A stretch of DNA of 64,000 bases. Source: Flaccisagitta enflata. Its lineage: Eukaryota > Chaetognatha > Sagittoidea > Aphragmophora. Position 1 is the first letter of the stretch; the number at the start of each line of letters is the position of its first letter. A program made the position numbers and the translations under genes. The notes below the pieces were generated by a model. It ran no database searches and was not told the DNA's origin. It saw nothing but the letters and a program-made list of their open reading frames with translations. Shown in pieces: positions 32,250 to 44,599 of the stretch. Location: assembly GCA_965153355.1 (NCBI GenBank), contig OZ231128.1, positions 1,178,001 through 1,242,000 of the forward strand, read 5' to 3'.

Positions 32250-32459
32250 AATGACCAAAAGAATAAAAGACCAAAAGACCAAAAGACCAAAAGACCAAAA
32301 GACCAAAAGACTAAAAGACTAAATGTAAATTGTCTTGAAATAACTTAAAATAACATAAAATGACAAAAAAAGCTAACGAAAGCAAAGTGTGACCAACCTA
32401 CACACCGACAGACAGACGGATAGAGGGGGTTGTAGAGTCGCATGCACGCGACTAAAAAT
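32250..32459 (+). repeat. Family A element truncated at the arm boundary
   Basis: It lacks the GGATACACGGC end and starts in the GACCAAAA tandem array (32,250-32,320). It then has AAAGTGTGACCAACC, a GACAGACAGACGG run and GTAGAGTCGCATGCACGCG. The intact partner is 18,206-18,438. Confidence 0.75.
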
Positions 32460-32848
32460 GACCTTAGATTAATGCAGACTCAGGCAAAACCATGTATAGA
32501 TGTGATCTACACACTTTTATACAAAAACTGTCGTCCCTAGGTACTGGCTTATATTTTTGTCCAGATATGGTATGCTCTCGGAACTCAGTACACAGGGGCA
32601 AAGGGTACCAATATCCATCTAACACTTTTGGGACTACCGTATTTCTTGCATTTATCGCCACCCTCCCACTAATTAGCGCCCCCCCCCCATTTTCTATGAA
32701 ATGATGAGCTAATGATAGTTAACAGTTATTCTTTTTAAAACGTCATGGAAATTTCATCAGAAATATGATTTTTTTGGCAAACCCCATATGAGAATGAGAT
32801 GCATTCAACAACATACTTTCTTTTTAGTGATTTTCTGATTTGAATTAT

Positions 32849-32915
32849 AAGAAAATTGTCAGAAAATGTGAATTTCATTGAATATTATTTGGATATAAGT
32901 GAATTAGGGGGCGCT
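32849..32915 (+). repeat. Direct duplication flanking the 3.3-kb insertion, left copy
   Basis: About 67 bases from GAAAATTGTCAGAAAATG to AGTGAATTAGGGGGCGCT recur at 36,214-36,280 with few changes. The left arm has a single copy near 17,767-17,833. Confidence 0.75.
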
Positions 32916-33879
32916 ACACTGTGCCGTATCTCTACGAAAAGTGAACACAGGGCCAACTTTGGGGGGTCAAAAATTGATTTTGAGAAATGGGCATCAACAC
33001 TGGTCTAGAAGGCGAGGAAAAACATAAACTAAGACCAAACCAACTTTTTTAGACCTATTTTAGAGCTACAGCGGCGTCACGAGCTTCTCGAAGTCAAAAA
33101 TCGATGACATTTTTGTGTCAAAAACTGTCTCCTTTTTGCAATGACATGCGGGTGAAAAAACAGTCATTTCAGCTCCAAAAATTGGATTTTTGATATGCGG
33201 ATTTTTTTGCTGGTTAGGTATTGAGCACCTCTACTGACATCAGGAAAAAAGATTTGACCTGGGTTTAAAATTTTGGGGGGAAAATCAAAGTATCTTAATT
33301 TTTGATTTTTTTTTTATGAAAAATGAGCAAAAAGTAGTTCTGAAAGTCATATAGCCCCAGAAAGTCCCAGCATTTTTTTTCCAGAATTTGGTAGCCCTAA
33401 GAGTGTACAATTAGGGACCAGTGTCAATTTTTGAGGAACCTGGTGGAACTTCAGCCATTTTTGACCATATTTGGCAAAATGTAAAAAATGTCATTTTTCG
33501 ATAAAAAACAGATCAATTTATCTCTTAACAAAATTAAGTGAGGATGTCAATTTTTAGCAGGAGACTATGTCTTTACATTATGTTTGATGTTTTGGATCCA
33601 AATTTTGCAGTCAATTTGCAGACCGGCCCAATTACCCTACCAACAAGAATTTTGAAAAATGGGTATAAACTGGTCAAAAATTCTCAAATTAAGCTGAAAA
33701 GTTGCATACAGGTTGATTTTGACCTTTGAAATCATTTACTATTGTTTAGATGTGAGTGAAACGTGTGCAAAGTGCCTAGAAGTGGCCTAATTTTTGATGA
33801 AAAATGGGCAAAATTGGTCAAAATTTGAAAATCTGAAATTTCAGGGTTCAGACCCTATCAAAGAGATTCAATTACATCA

Positions 33880-34616
33880 AAAACAATTTTTTTGCACATT
33901 TGTCGAGATTTGAAGTCAATTTCTGGCCATTTTGAGCCATGTTTGGCCAAAAAATGGCCAAAAATGGCCAAAAATGGCTCAAATCAGCATTTTCTTCAAA
34001 CTGATTGTTGTTATTTGGAATTTTTTTGCCAATATCACTCATTCCACTTAGAACTAGGAAAAACATACTCATTAGGACCTTTGAAGACTTACACCGGGGC
34101 CAAAACAGGCCAAAAACAGGCCAAAAATGGCCTAAAATTGCAAAAAATTGCATTTTCTTCAAATTGATCGTTGTTATTTGGAATTTTTTTGACAATCTCA
34201 CTCAAACCACTCAGAACTAGGAAAAATATATTCATTTGAACCATTAAACACTTATCTCCGGGCCATAACAGGCCAAAAACAGGCCAAAAACGGCCAAAAA
34301 TGGCAAAATCAGCACTTTCTCCAAGCTGATCGTTGTTATTCGGATTATTTTTGCCAGTCTTACTCATTCTACACAGAATTAAGAAAAATATACTCATTTG
34401 GACCCTTCAACCTATATACCAGGGCCATAGCAGGCCAAAATCAGGCCAAAAATGGCCTAAAATGGCGAAAATTGGCATTTTCTTCACTCTGATCGTTGTT
34501 ATTTGGAATCTTTTTGCCAATCTCACTCAAACCACTCAGAACTAGGAAAAATTTACTCATTTGGACCATTAAACACTCATACCAGGGCCATAACAGGCCA
34601 AAAACAGGTGGGTCGA
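33880..34616. repeat. Satellite of about 163 bp, four units
   Basis: The landmark TGATCGTTGTTATTTGGA recurs near 34,002, 34,165, 34,327 and 34,490, spacing 163, 162 and 163. Each unit includes CACTCAGAACTAGGAAAAA and AGGCCAAAAACAGGCC. The array is cut by a family A element at 34,621. Confidence 0.85.
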
Positions 34617-34620
34617 ATCA

Positions 34621-34833
34621 AACAAGGCCGGATACACGGCTACCCCAGTTGCGTGTGGGTGGGCAGGGGCCGTATTTGATGTCACTTGATGATTTGGCCA
34701 GGAGCAGTGAGGTCAAAGACCGCAAAAACCCAAAAAAAGTAAAGTGTGATGGACGGTTGGACAGACCGATGGATGGACGGACCAACGGACGGACCGACAA
34801 AGCGGGGTGTAGAGTCGCGTAGCACATGACTAA
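34621..34833 (+). mobile_element. Family A element (complete)
   Basis: It runs from AACAAGGCCGGATACACGGC through GTGGGTGGGCAGGGGCC, TTGGCCAGGAGCAGTGAGG and a GACGGACCAACGGACGG run to AGTCGCGTAGCACATGACTAA. Every module is in order. Confidence 0.85.
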
Positions 34834-34963
34834 AAATTTTCAACCTTGTTGATTTTATTGTTTGAATTATACTTAATCAATCACTTCTATACAATATTTG
34901 GGATTTAGAATGACATTTGCAGCCTTATGCAAAGAAGAAAAAAACGGCCAAAAATGTCTTTTT

Positions 34964-35457
34964 TAGTCGCGTGCATGCGACTCTACATCTGCTCTGTCGG
35001 ATGGTCCATCCGTTGTTCCGTTTGAGAGAAAGCAGGGCAGCGGCCCCAAAGAGGAGGAAGTCCTGTAGAACACAAGGGGACTTTTGTTCATCCGTCCGTC
35101 CATCCGTCCGTCCATCCCTCCATTCCCCCCAGGCTCTCTTAGGCCTGAAATCTGCCCTCTCAGAGCTGAAATCTGCCCTCTCAGGCCTTGAATCTGTGAG
35201 AGCAGAGCTTGAGAGGACAAATTTCAGGCCTGAGAGGGCAGATTTCAGAAGAGAGGGCAGATCCAAGGCCTGAGAGGGCAGATTTCAGGCTGGAGAGGGC
35301 AGATTTCAGGTCTGAGAGGGTAGATTTCAGGCCTGAGAGGGCAGATTTCAGGCTTGAGAGGGCCTGGGGGGGACAGACGAACTGACGGACGAATAAATGG
35401 ACGAACGAAAGTCCCCCTGTGTTCTACAGGACTTTGTCCCCTTCGGGGCCGCTGCCC
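34964..35457. mobile_element. Foldback element B, core type 2, preceded by a family A end
   Basis: A family A hairpin end (TAGTCGCGTGCATGCGAC, 34,964-35,030) leads directly into GGGCAGCGGCCCCAAAGAGG, AGTCCTGTAGAACACAAGGG and a GTCCGTCCATCC run. The core is CTGAAATCTGCCCTCTCAGG units that flip near 35,200 to GAGAGGGCAGATTTCAGG. The inverted right end reads TGTGTTCTACAGGACTTTGT, then CCCCTTCGGGGCCGCTGCCC. No A half follows. Confidence 0.8.
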
Positions 35458-35524
35458 AAAAACCAATAAATGATCAAATGTGCCATATTGACAAAATTTT
35501 ATGGCAAAAAATGATTCTGAATGA

Positions 35525-36197
35525 TGACGGATTGACTTGAATTTGTGCATGATGGTGTCTCAGTGCCAGATTATCCTTGTTTGACCATTTTCTGACAGAA
35601 GCAGCGGTTTGGTAGTCAAAAAACAGTCATAAATGCCAATATAAAAGCTTTTTACGGCATTTTACGAACATTTACGGCAATGAAATGAGACTCAAACCCA
35701 ACTTAATGTTTTGAAACTCTGTAGTATGTGTGTCCCGGGTCCAAATACACATCTTCTGGCAATTTTTGAGTAGTTGCCCATCTACATCAGGAAGAAAAAC
35801 CCCAAAAAATGGTCAAAAATGCCATTTTAACGGCAGTTTACGGCATGGAAATATGCTGAATGACGGCGGATTGACATGAATTTGTGCATGATGGTGTCTC
35901 AGTGCCAGATTATCATTGTTTCACCATTTTCTGACAGAAGCAGCAGTTTGGTAGTCACAAAACAGCCAAAAATGCCAATATAAAAGCTTTTTACGGCATT
36001 TTACGAACATTTACGGCAATGAAATGAGACTCGAACTCAACTCAATGTTTTGAAACTTTGTAGTGTGTGTGTCCCGGGTCTAAGTACACATTTTCTGGCA
36101 GTTTTTGAATAGTTGTCTATCTACAACAGCAAGCGTCTACCTGAACCGAATGTGCTCTATAACTTTTTTTGGCTTCTATGGGATAGTTCCAATGGGC
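35525..36197. repeat. Tandem duplication, two units of about 339 bp
   Basis: GGATTGACTTGAATTTGTGC (35,529) recurs as GGATTGACATGAATTTGTGC (35,868). Both units share GTGTCTCAGTGCCAGATTAT, TACGGCATTTTACGAACATT and GTGTCCCGGGTC. Confidence 0.8.
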
Positions 36198-36213
36198 TTA
36201 TGGCGAAAATTAT

Positions 36214-36280
36214 TAGAAAATTGTCAGAAAATGTGAATTTCATAAAATATTATTTGGATATAAGTGAATTAGGGGGCGCT
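36214..36280 (+). repeat. Direct duplication flanking the 3.3-kb insertion, right copy
   Basis: Second copy of 32,849-32,915. Confidence 0.75.
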
Positions 36281-36369
36281 AATTGCAGGTTTAAATTAGC
36301 AATGTTTCATTTCAATTTCAAAAGCGCCCGGGGCGCTAATTACAATAAATACGGTCTTCCACTGTTTGA

Positions 36370-36540
36370 CTGGATGACCCCAGACCGATGGACGGAGAAA
36401 CTGACGGATGGACCAATGGACGGATAAAGCCTCGTACAGAGTTGCGTGTCCGCAACTAAAAATGCACTTCAAGGGACAGAATTGCTGATCAATCATTGAT
36501 GTTCACAAGAAAACAAGGCCGGATACACGGCAATATATGT
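36370..36540 (+). repeat. Family A 3' end and an isolated 5' end
   Basis: A GACCGATGGACGGAG run leads to GTTGCGTGTCCGCAACTAA at 36,459. AACAAGGCCGGATACACGGC follows at about 36,513. Partners lie at 17,510-17,689. Confidence 0.6.
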
Positions 36541-36831
36541 TCACTAGAAAAAGATCTTTAATAGATCCCCGATTCTGCAGTTGCAACGCTGACAAGGATA
36601 CGATTTTTGAATCCAGTTTGAGGACCTGTTTCTTGTTGCAGACAATTTCGTTTTAAAAGGGCCACTTGATTGCCGGCTACGTTCGTTTGCTTGCACTGCT
36701 CACTCCGCTCACTTACTCCATTCATAATGGTTGAAATTCATGAATATCCGTTAACAGTGAAAATGATATTAACGGGGACAATTTCGCTTGTTGTCATCAC
36801 TAAAAACACATCCTTACAAGTTACAGGGTGA

Positions 36832-37373
36832 GCAAAAAATTTGGTATCTACATATCATCATAAAAACCATACTTCTAGGTGGCCCAGTAAGATGAAATTT
36901 GAAACACAATCTCACAATTAGGCCTACTGAATGCTTAAATGCATAGATTTTGCATTCAACATCCCTGGCTTTCTTTCATGGGGTTTTTACCGAGAAAAAT
37001 ATGGCACTGAATAACAATGCAATTATGTGTAGCTGAAATTATTTTAAAGATTGGTATTCTAATGTAATATACTTTTGTCAAACAGGACAACAGTTACGTC
37101 TAAAAATTTGGTCTAAGCTTTTTAGAAAACCAGCATAGACAATCTTGAATCTATCATCCATTTTTGTTTGTCCATTACAGAAAACAATTTTTGGGACTAC
37201 TGCACTCCATCACTCTTTTTGACTAATCATTGCTGTCTATTCTTTGAAAAACATTCAAAAATAGTTAATTGACATAATTGACATCGACTTAGATGAAAAA
37301 GTGTTCTTAACGGATCGTTTTAACATGCTTTTCCAAAAGAATACAACAATTTTTGCACATCCTGTTATACCAG
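36832..37373. mobile_element. Tc1/mariner-type MITE (right-arm copy)
   Basis: ACAGGGTGAGCAAAAAATTT at one end and the inverse of ACAGGATGTGCAAAAATT at the other, with TA after 37,373. Partner of 16,680-17,222. Confidence 0.65.
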
Positions 37374-37872
37374 TAATGGCAGCTTTTGTCGTGTGGAAAA
37401 AAGTCATAAGCATTGGCCACTTTCCACTAAGATTTTGTCTTCAATCACTGCAATTTTTTGTTTTTTAGATTAAATCAACAGCAATTGTATGTATTGATTG
37501 CAGTGAAAAACAGATGAGCAGCTATGCTCATAAACATGTTTTCTTCTGCAAGCTCATCAATCATGAACACACTCCTTTATTGATCCTACTTGAAATCAAA
37601 AAATTGAAAAAAAAAATCAATCAATATTTTTCGTAAAAAAAAGATTGAAAAAATCAACATAAAAACATTTGTCACAGAGCATTTTGCTTGGTGCCAAATG
37701 AAAGATGATTATCAAAATTACTTACCCTATCAATTTTGTTTGAGATTTTATACCGTCAATCAAGAGCCCCAACTTTTGAATAAGAAAATAAAAACTATGT
37801 TTCTCTGGAATATGTCAAAAACTAGATTACTAACTTCAACTTTCTTCCGGAAAAAGTGACTAAGCGCGTGAG
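37374..37872. other. Arm sequence, no gene seen
   Basis: Partner of about 16,209-16,679 and, past the empty site near 37,843, of the sequence just before 11,559. Confidence 0.45.
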
Positions 37873-38151
37873 AGTTCAACAGGGCCAGATACACGGCTAA
37901 TAAGTAGTTGCTTGTGGGTGGGTAGTGCAAATGATGTCCTGGGCAGGGGCAGTATGCGGTTGGGTAAACGATGTTATGTAAAGGGCAGGAGCAACACTGC
38001 TCAGAAAAAAAATTTGGATTGGAACTCAGATGTATACACAATATTTACTGTACACAATTTAGATAAAAAAAAGAGCCAATTTTTGGAAGTTTCTTCCTTT
38101 TAATGATCAAATTGGATTCACTGTTTCCTTACAGCAAAATGAATGCATTTT

Positions 38152-38302
38152 TAGTCACGGACACGCAACTCTACACCTTGCCATGTCGGTCGGTCTGTTG
38201 GTTGGTAGGTTGGTCAGTAACATTTCTGAATTGCGAGCAATTTTTGCATTACTGCTCCTGCCCAACCATCCGCGACTAGATTGCCGTGTATCCGGCCTTG
38301 TT
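38152..38302 (-). mobile_element. Family A element (right-arm copy)
   Basis: TAGTCACGGACACGCAAC, a GTCGGTCGGTCTGTTGG run, TACTGCTCCTGCCCAACC and GTATCCGGCCTTGTT. Partner of 11,092-11,245. A diverged A half lies just before it (37,873-38,005). Confidence 0.75.
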
Positions 38303-38313
38303 TTTGTTGAAAC

Positions 38314-38449
38314 TAGGGATGTGGAAGCGGTCGATTTTCAAGCCGCTTCCACCGCTTCCGCTTCCGGTTCCGCTTCCAATTTACAGTTCAAATACTAGTA
38401 GCTATCCCATCCTCCGAATTGGAAGCGGTCAATCGCTTCCACATCCCTA
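38314..38449. mobile_element. 136-bp hAT-type MITE with 8-bp target duplication, right arm only
   Basis: TAGGGATGTGGAAGCGGTC at the left and the inverted CGCTTCCACATCCCTA at the right are flanked by GTTGAAAC on both sides (38,306-38,313 and 38,450-38,457). The left arm has a single GTTTCAAC at about 11,081-11,088, the empty site. The core is CCGCTTCC repeats. Confidence 0.9.
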
Positions 38450-38641
38450 GTTGAAACACTATGTATTTGTCTGGGGGGGTTGTCGGACTTAAGATTGGTT
38501 TGAAGTTCCCTGGGCCAGTTTCTCTCCTACAACGATGATTGTATCTGCAATGAGAGACCAGTTGCACCTTTGGATCACAACACTGTGGTCATAGCTTCCT
38601 CATGTCATTGAATAGTTATCTACTTATGTAGGCAATTATCT

Positions 38642-38872
38642 GAGATATGGCGTGGCCCAAATTGGGGCCACTGTAAGGTCCTTAGCGCGGACAGTTATAA
38701 CGGCCATAAAGTTATAACATTGTCTTTTCTTTACCTCATAAAGAATAAAAAACAGCAACGTTACAAGGAGGGAGTTTTATTGGACATACAGCGGCTGTTG
38801 TTCTGTTTCTGCTAGCTGGCCCTTCAACATTCTGGATAAGCGCGGATTCTGTCAACCTCCCTCCTCTGTTTT
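38642..38872 (+). repeat. Left terminal inverted repeat of the 10-kb element
   Basis: It ends precisely at CCTCCCTCCTCTG, where a family A element begins. It pairs with 48,192-48,654. Confidence 0.65.
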
Positions 38873-39035
38873 TAGTCGCGGACACGCGACTCTACACCTT
38901 GCTGTGTCGGTCGGTAGGTCGGTCGGTAGGTCGGTCCGTCGGTCCGTCCGTCACATTTTTGAAATCCGAGTGGTTTTTGCATTACTGCTCCTGCCCAACC
39001 GTCCGCGACTGGATTGCCGTGTATCCGGCCTTGTT
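38873..39035 (-). mobile_element. Family A element
   Basis: TAGTCGCGGACACGCGAC, a long GGTCGGTCGGTAGGTCGG run, TACTGCTCCTGCCCAACC and GTATCCGGCCTTGTT. Confidence 0.8.
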
Positions 39036-40186
39036 TTTCCTCTATCCTTCTTTCCTTTTCTCCTCATGAATGGAGGAAGCTTTGGCGAGATATGAGAATG
39101 CAAGCGTGTAGAAGTTTTTTTTAAGCATGTACACGCATGTGTGTGCATGTGAGAGCGTGTGTGAGTGTGTGTGTATGACATGAAGAACCAAAAAAAGGCA
39201 CTTTTTATTCAGGCTTTTTGACAACCTCGTGGAGCCTCAAAAAGATTATTTTTGACCTGGTGAAAAAGCCATTGCCTCCCCCACTATCCCCTCATAGTCC
39301 TTTGTCAGAAAAATAGCCAATTGGCGAGGTTTTGACCAGGGAAATAATCAATCAAGAGATAGAAAATTTCAGAAAACATCGGAAATCAGCTGAGAAAAAT
39401 TTTCAAACATTTTTTTTTGTTTGAATGTTATCGCCAAAGTGTTATAATTCATAACAATTCTGCAGGATATATCCGCTCATATACTTGTAAAATGCAAGTA
39501 ATATTTTTTGCATAGCTCCATGTTAACTTTTTATACCCCTATCAAAAAAAACCTTGTGCACTATCAGGTGATAATCAGTAATTGAAAATTTCCAGTGGAC
39601 AACTTCCATTCACGAAAAATCCCTCTTCCTGTTGAAGCAGCTCCATGAAATTTTTACTGTAGTCGAAGGACGCACCCAGCTGTGTGCATGTCAAATTTTA
39701 TCAAAATCCATTGATGGGAAGTGGGGTTTTTGTCATTTTTTTCTTCAAAAACTGAGAAAATTAGAATTTTCGAAAAAAACATTCTTTGTGGCGTAAATTT
39801 TATTACGGCTTTAAATTGGTAAAATTCGCATTTTCAAAAACATCAGATCTTAAGTAGGGCATTTTACTCGCGTCGGATGTTCTTCATTTTTTCATTTTTT
39901 CATTTTCCATGCAAATTTTAAATTTACGGTAGGACTTGTAGTGCAGAATTTCTCTCAGAGAAATCGATTATAATCAGAAATTAATATGTACAGTTAAAGG
40001 ATCTTTAGCTACCATGCAATTATACCATCTTAAAGACTAAAATAATGCATTTCATTTCCCCGCTGAAAAAAATTGATTCTGACCATTGAATTTTGACTAT
40101 CTAGTCGGTATGCAAATTAATTACTCATCAAAGAAATGCCGTAAACGGGGAATGCTTGAGCATGTGTGCGCGCAAGGGTTTGCTGG
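39036..40186. other. Non-coding, apparently single-copy sequence
   Basis: AT-rich, with a GTGTGAGTGTGTG stretch near 39,130-39,175. No convincing exon or repeat end was found. Confidence 0.4.
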
Positions 40187-40241
<55 letters not shown>

Positions 40242-40312
40242 TGTGTGTCTGTGTGGTTGTCTGTGTGGATTTGTGTGTGGTTGTCTGTGTGGATGTATGC
40301 TTTTGTATAAAC
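40187..40312. repeat. (GT)n microsatellite with TGTGTGGTTGTC tail
   Basis: About 26 GT units, then a degenerate GTGTGGTTGTCTGTGTG repeat. Confidence 0.95.
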
Positions 40313-40379
40313 AAAGATGAGATGTGCGCACATTCCAACCGAAATGCCAAATGATTAGTAGAGGAGCCCCTGAATCTGT

Positions 40380-40765
40380 CAATGAAAGAAAAATGGAAAG
40401 AAAGAAAGAAAGCAAGAAAACAAGAAAACAAGAAAACAAGAAAACAAGAAAACAAGAAAACAAGAAAACAAGAAAACAAGAAAACAAGGAAGAAGGAAGA
40501 AAGAAGGGAACAAGAAAGAAAAAAAGAAAAACAGGAAGGTAGAAAGGAAGAGAAATGAAAGGAAAAGAAGGAATGAAATGAAAAAGAGAGAGGAAAAAGA
40601 GTAAAAAAGGAAAAAGAACAAATAAAAGGAAAAGAAAGAAAGAAAGAAAGAGAAAGAGAAAGATAGGAAAAAAGAAGGAAAGAGCAAGAAAGGAAAAAGA
40701 ACGAAAGAGAGGAAAAAGAAAGGAAGAATGGAAAAAGAAAAAAAGAAAGAAAGTAAGAAAAAGAA
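40380..40765. repeat. Purine tract with AAGAAAAC tandem repeat
   Basis: An eight-base unit, AAGAAAAC, repeats about nine times (40,410-40,485) inside AAGG/GAAA-rich sequence. Confidence 0.9.
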
Positions 40766-40769
40766 GTCG

Positions 40770-41165
40770 CAAAGGCGTTAGATGGTCAGCGGTCCCCATG
40801 CCCTGCTTAAGTAGGTTGTGCTTGAAGTAGAGGGGAGCAAGGTAGTGGCCTTGAAGGGGTCAATGACCTATGTTCTCACACTTAAGGAATATTTTCTCCT
40901 TCTCCCTATGGAATCTGGCCTATGGGCTGAGATTTGGGCCGCAAGGTTGGATTTGGGTCTCTAGGCTGGGATTTGGGCCGTGAGGCTGGGATTTGGGCCT
41001 CAAGGCTGGGATTTGGGCCTCGAGGCTCGGATTTGGACTTGGAGGCTGAGATTTGAGCCTTGGGGCTGAAATTTAGGCCTAGAAGATGGGATTTGAGCCT
41101 CGAGGAAAAGATTTTGGCCTTGGGAATGGGATTTGGGCCAAGAGGATGGTAAGGCATGGTAGGTT
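40770..41165. repeat. Foldback element B, one-sided, core type 1
   Basis: The flanking module GTCGCAAAGGCGTTAGATGG and CCCTGCTTAAGTAGG is followed by GTGGCCTTGAAGGGGTCAAT. About ten units of GGCTGGGATTTGGGCCTCAA come next. The second end is missing. Confidence 0.65.
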
Positions 41166-41373
41166 ATAGAATGAAGACGTCAGAATTGGTTCCATGGATT
41201 TTCAACGTTTGCGTGACCAGTTTGTCCAACCGACCAACCGACGCACTTAAAAACTCTTTTTCTGTACATGGAAACCCGACTGTAACCTAGAGGAAATCTT
41301 GTTTTGGCTATTAAAACTATTAACTAAAACTATTACCAATTAAAACTATTAAAACTGGTTGCCTTCACTCACT

Positions 41374-41664
<291 letters not shown>

Positions 41665-41918
41665 GCAGACAGAGCCTCTCACTTAGTCGCGGATCAACAA
41701 AGAGACGAAGAGAAATGGATTGACGTGATTGTGGTTAAAAAATGTTTTTTTGAAAATCATCCATAACTTTTTTTAGAGGGACAAATTCGCATGATTTTTT
41801 TTGCTAAATTACTCGTAATAACATATATAATGACTAGAAAAAGTCAAATTTGAATTCTGAAAATGTTCAATTTTGACCTCTCATGAATGGCATACGTTTC
41901 ACTAGCTTAGATCATGTC

Positions 41919-42091
<173 letters not shown>

Positions 42092-42365
42092 TGAATGAAT
42101 TATATAAATCATATAAAAATTTTTTCCTGATCTAATAAAATTGGTAAGAACCTTGAAAAATGAAGTCTTGAGGTCAAGTCACAAGTTGAAGTTCAAGAGA
42201 TGCAAATGCATTCACTCAATAGAGCAACCTTTAATTAGCCTAGATCTCAAATATTTCACGATACAAATAAAATTAGGATACTTAAAATCTATCCTCCAGT
42301 CTAGGTTGTCATTGCTCCCATCGTACTGTACGAGACATCCCTCAGACACGTATGTACACACTCGC

Positions 42366-42366
<1 letters not shown>

Positions 42367-42438
<72 letters not shown>

Positions 42439-42474
42439 AACACAAACACAAACACAGACACAAACACAAACACA
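42367..42474. repeat. (CA)n then (CAAACA)n microsatellite
   Basis: About 32 CA units, then six or seven CAAACA-type units. Confidence 0.96.
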
Positions 42475-42942
42475 TTCAGTTTTGGTGTAGTGACTAGAGT
42501 TTGGAGTTTCCAACAAGATGATCTAGTTGCATAAAACGGAAGTATAATTGAGATTACATGCATAGTAGGTTGCGTATAAGTGGAGTTTTTAGCCTAAAAA
42601 ACACTTTTTGACGTTTTTTTTTAGTAGTATTACAATTACTTCTATTCTTTGAGATGAAATGAGTTTTCCAGTGCCTGTGATGCATCGTTGACTCTTTAGG
42701 AAAATACTTGAGCAAAGCATGGTGGTGTTTTTTCATTCAAATATTCTCATTTGCTTTTTGTCCATATTATAAAAGAAAATCGAAGTTTTGTTATTGTTTT
42801 CTAGTTGTGGATTAAGATTATTAAAAGCATGGCCATCGACGTACTATCTCAAGATCGAGACTTGAACAGAATAAAGGGCAATTCATGAAAAAATGATTGG
42901 CCATTTGATTTTTTCTTGACACTCAGTCTCATCTATGGGTCC

Positions 42943-42946
<4 letters not shown>
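42475..42946. other. Non-coding, no feature seen
   Basis: AT-rich sequence between two microsatellites. No gene is supported. Confidence 0.4.
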
Positions 42947-43260
<314 letters not shown>

Positions 43261-44120
43261 CTCACAAACATACATATGGACACTTCAGTTCCAATTTTTC
43301 AATTAAGTTTATCTTGTATTTAGCTGAATTGGAAGTCCCATCCAATGCCATAAGTCAGCGCTAGTATTCTAAGGTTACTACTTAAGCCCCTTTTAATATT
43401 TGATATTCTTTTTTAATTATTTAAGTTAAAACAAGAGTCTTTTTATTTGTATAAGAATACTAATCCGAAGGTTTCTGATAATTACTTCTTAAACCAAAAA
43501 GTTAGGGGTCATAGCCTAAGATTGGATTTGTATGTATATGAGTGGAAGCATATATTCTACAGAAATAAAGTAACTTTTGCAATCTTTTTACAAGTAATCT
43601 TTTAACTATATTTTTCTATTTTTGTTGCACATGTCATACATAGACAAGAAGAACTTGATTCTGGACTCATTTCAGCATTTCTTTTCAGAAGATACAATCT
43701 TGATATAAGCATAATGGGGAATCATCAATCATTTATTTCACTTTATTTTCTGTTTTATAAAAACAAATCAATCAGTGAAATATATATAACTATAAAATAT
43801 AATAAATGAGATAATTACAAAGAATTTGATAAACAAAATATAAGTAAAAAACATTAAATATGAATGAAAAATATGAAAAATATGAAAAAGTATGGTACAT
43901 TGAAAAGAAAAAAATCAATAAAAAGTAATGAATGAAATGGAAAAAAAAAACAAAACAAAAAAACAAATGAAAAATGAAAATTCAAAAATGAAAAGTGAAA
44001 ATAATAGATGAAAAGTGAAAAGTGAAAAGTGAAAAGTGTAAAGTGTAAAGTGAGAAGTGAGAAGTGAAAGTGAGAAATGAGAAGTGAGAAGTGAGAAGTA
44101 AGAAGTGAGAAATGAGAAGT
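43261..44120. other. AT-rich sequence ending in GAAAAGT tandem repeats
   Basis: No gene is supported. From about 43,985 a seven-base unit (AAAAGTG, GAGAAGT) repeats to the start of the next family A element. Confidence 0.6.
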
Positions 44121-44307
44121 GATACACGGCTACCCCAGTCACGTGCGGGTGGGCAGGGGCCATATTTGAGGTCACCAGAGCATTTGGGCAGGAGCGGTGA
44201 AGCCAAAAAAACCAAAAACCCAAAAAAAGTAAAGTGTGACCGACGGACAGACCGACCGACCGACGGACCGACAAAGCGGGGTGTAGAGTCGCGTAGCACG
44301 CGACTAG
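44121..44307 (+). mobile_element. Family A element
   Basis: GATACACGGCTACCCCAGTC, CATTTGGGCAGGAGCGGTG, a GACCGACCGACCGACGG run and GTCGCGTAGCACGCGACTAG. The first few bases (ACAAGGCCG) are replaced by the GAAAAGT array. Confidence 0.8.
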
Positions 44308-44599
44308 AAATGAAAAGTGAATCATGAAATATGAGAACTAATGAAAATAACAAAAATGAATAAAAATAAGAAATGAAAATGATAATTCTTTTCAAAATTC
44401 TGAAAATTTTTACTAAATTTTCAAAATGATCACAGAAAATCCACTATGAATTACCTAAATCGTTCTACTCCTGCATTGACAAGGAAAAAAACAGAAAAAC
44501 GCCAATGGGAAACTCATATTAGCGCCAAATACGTTTTTGCGTCTCATCTGCCACTTCCGGTAGAGGTGGCGTATAAAAAAGCGTATAGGTAAACTCTAG

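Larger units (their letters stand above)
32916..36213. other. 3.3-kb right-arm-only insertion of satellite and repeats
   Basis: It contains a non-coding part (32,916-33,880), a 163-bp tandem satellite, a family A element, a type-2 foldback and a 339-bp tandem duplication. No inverted ends are seen. The 67-bp direct flanks suggest recombination and not ordinary transposition. Confidence 0.6.
32635..36357. mobile_element. ACCGTATTTCTTG MITE split by a 3.3-kb insertion
   Basis: Right-arm copy of 17,690-18,024. The left end is at 32,635 and the right end near 36,357 (AATAAATACGGT). The interruption is 32,916-36,213. Confidence 0.6.

Noticed and set aside
33892-34545. Repeated short proteins with FGIFLPISL
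   Set aside because: They follow the 163-bp satellite period and have stops in each unit.
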